A stretch of DNA of 5,962 bases from Planctomycetota bacterium (GTDB lineage: Bacteria > Planctomycetota > Phycisphaerae > WQYP01). The stretch is taken from contig JAJZCT010000231.1 in NCBI GenBank assembly GCA_021828925.1, positions 1-5,962 of the forward strand, written 5' to 3'. Of the stretch, positions 4,835 to 5,962 are shown in pieces (position 1 is the stretch's first letter; each line of letters begins with the position of its first letter). The notes under the pieces are model-generated. The model did no database searches. It worked only from the letters and a program-made list of their open reading frames with translations, and was not told where the DNA came from. The position numbers and the translations under genes were made by a program.

Positions 4835-5752
4835 TCATGTCTTTACGCGGCGGCGTTTGTTGAGAACCAGGGCCGCGCCCATTCCGCATGCCAGCAGGCC
4901 AAATGAGGCTGGAACGGGGACGGGGGAAGAAATCGATAGGTTTGTGAATTGAACATCGCTGGAAGGCCCTCCGTTGCTATCGAAAAAATTCAGACTCGTG
5001 ATGCCGCCGGTCGCATTAGAAATGGTTCCGGAAAAGGCCAACGCATTGTTCACATCGAAATTGTAGGTGGTGGCGCTGGTCAATTGAAACGCCATGTGAT
5101 CAAGCGTATGAAAGTTGTATTGAACGCCGACGCCGGATGTCGTACCGTTCGCGTCGATGGCGTATCCCGCCGTTGAGGTGTTGCCCATCTGATAAAAGCT
5201 GAATAATGGATTACCACCGGAATCGGAGAGATAAAAACCTACCGCCCCGCCGGTAGCGTCGGCACTGAGCACGAAATCAAAGGACAGCGTTTCGCCGCTG
5301 GATAATACGCTGTTCAACGGGCGGGTTGCCGTGGTCTGGCCTCCAACGTACTGCCAAATGTCAAACCAAGGCGTTACGCCGCTCCAAGTGTTGGAGCTTA
5401 TGAAATCACCACCCTGGCTGCTGCCGGCGGTACTGGCCACAGACCAAGGCCCAAACCCGCTGCCCCCATTTTGCCCGGAAAATGCCGAGAGATTGACGTT
5501 GGGTGCTACGCCCACCACATATGGTGAGTTCCCGGCGTTGTCAGACGCGACGATGGTATCAGCGCGAACCGAGGCCCCCTCTACCATGATCGCTCCAACC
5601 GCCAACAGCAGCAGTGCGGCGCAAGGCACGCGGCCAAATATCTTAGAACCATCCCGCTCGTTAGCGGAGCCGTGTGAATTGCCCACTGACCGAATGGCCT
5701 GCGGGTGGCCGCAGTTGGCGGCGGATGAAACGATACTTCTATGCCTGCTCAT
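4835..5752 (-). CDS. PEP-CTERM sorting-domain secreted protein (copy 2)
   Basis: This is a 305-residue paralog of the protein at 2540-3430. The ATG at 5752 has AGGAG 8 nt upstream (5761-5765). The signal region is long: about 41 polar residues precede the hydrophobic core (43-57), with probable cleavage after VRA (Ala64). The mature region repeats the layout of its paralog: VASDNAGNSPY (68-78), NGGSGFGPW (95-103), GGDFI, PWFDIW, TATRPL, LSFDFVLSADATGG, TTYNFDVNN, SNATGGIT, FTNLSIS. It ends with VPVP (278-281), a hydrophobic stretch and KRRR (299-302), the exosortase-type tail. The differences from the paralog are mainly in the n-region, in the loop after NGGSGFGPW and in the sorting tail. It is the first gene of the best preserved PEP-CTERM/pseudopilin pair. 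Family and export route are well supported; ligand or structural role is not known. Confidence 0.9.
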   Translation of the reverse strand: MSRHRSIVSSAANCGHPQAIRSVGNSHGSANERDGSKIFGRVPCAALLLLAVGAIMVEGASVRADTIVASDNAGNSPYVVGVAPNVNLSAFSGQNGGSGFGPWSVASTAGSSQGGDFISSNTWSGVTPWFDIWQYVGGQTTATRPLNSVLSSGETLSFDFVLSADATGGAVGFYLSDSGGNPLFSFYQMGNTSTAGYAIDANGTTSGVGVQYNFHTLDHMAFQLTSATTYNFDVNNALAFSGTISNATGGITSLNFFDSNGGPSSDVQFTNLSISSPVPVPASFGLLACGMGAALVLNKRRRVKT

Positions 5753-5838
5753 TTTGTAGACTCCTGAAAAAGGTTTTACAATTTGCTCTCACATTCCACG
5801 CCAACCGCACGGCCAGCAAATATAGAGGTGAAAGCGCC

Positions 5839-5962
5839 ATGAAGAAACCGCAATCCAGCCCGCCTTGGCCGAAATCTTGCCTTTGTCCGGAAAACATCTC
5901 CGCTGCACCACCTCATTTCTCCCGTTTTCGACAGCGGGGAACCGGTACGAAGCACCTTGAGC
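5839..5962 (+). CDS. Possible start of a divergent gene, cut by the window edge
   Basis: An ATG at 5839 opens a frame of 41 codons that is still open at the window's end. It begins MKKPQSSPPWPKS and is rich in Pro, Arg and Ser. AGAGGTG about 8 nt upstream is a fair ribosome binding site. No family is recognised, no signal peptide is seen, and an open frame of this length is common by chance. If real, it would share an 86-nt divergent upstream region with the PEP-CTERM gene at 4835-5752. Confidence 0.2.
   Translation, partial: MKKPQSSPPWPKSCLCPENISAAPPHFSRFRQRGTGTKHLE

Noticed and set aside
1..5962. CRISPR array, transposase gene or insertion-sequence ends
   Set aside because: No evenly spaced short repeats were seen. 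No reading frame resembles a transposase, and the only long repeat pair is direct and joined to pseudopilin sequence.

Overview
The window looks like a piece of a PVC-superphylum genome (Planctomycetota or Verrucomicrobiota; the pseudopilin N-termini lean towards a Phycisphaerae-like planctomycete). The basis is the protein families: two type II-secretion-like prepilins with the C-terminal H-X9-DG motif that is expanded in this superphylum, and two secreted proteins ending in PEP-CTERM-type sorting tails. All four genes lie on the minus strand, and each start is fixed by a good AGGAG/AAGGAG ribosome binding site 6-8 nt upstream. Genus-level placement is not possible from this sequence.

Layout in the direction of transcription, right to left: a PEP-CTERM protein (5752-4835); a pseudopilin (4690-3818); a conserved noncoding 3' region ending in a terminator-like hairpin (3817-3601); a paralogous PEP-CTERM protein (3430-2540); a gene-free stretch of about 475 nt with several inverted repeats; a second copy of the conserved 3' region (2065-1767), which still carries the last 27 codons of a lost pseudopilin gene; about 300 nt with nothing recognisable (1766-1470); an exact sigma70-consensus promoter with an A-tract upstream (1446-1423); a roughly 310-nt leader containing hairpins and a T8 tract; and another pseudopilin (1107-121). 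A short open reading frame may start on the plus strand at 5839 and run off the right edge.

The order PEP-CTERM, pseudopilin, 3' repeat / PEP-CTERM, pseudopilin tail, 3' repeat is best explained by tandem duplication of a two-gene cassette, followed by loss of most of the pseudopilin in one copy. The two PEP-CTERM proteins share more than half their residues by eye. The 3' repeat copies are about 87% identical by hand alignment over 299 nt, including a perfect 50-nt run that is noncoding.

Functionally, the PEP-CTERM proteins are expected to be exported by Sec, then cleaved and anchored by an exosortase. The pseudopilins are expected to be processed by a prepilin peptidase and inserted in the inner membrane. 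No exosortase, peptidase or secretion ATPase is in the window, so any working link between the two protein types is inference. The least explained parts are noncoding: the strong promoter with its 222-nt leader or ncRNA segment, and the conserved 3' repeat.
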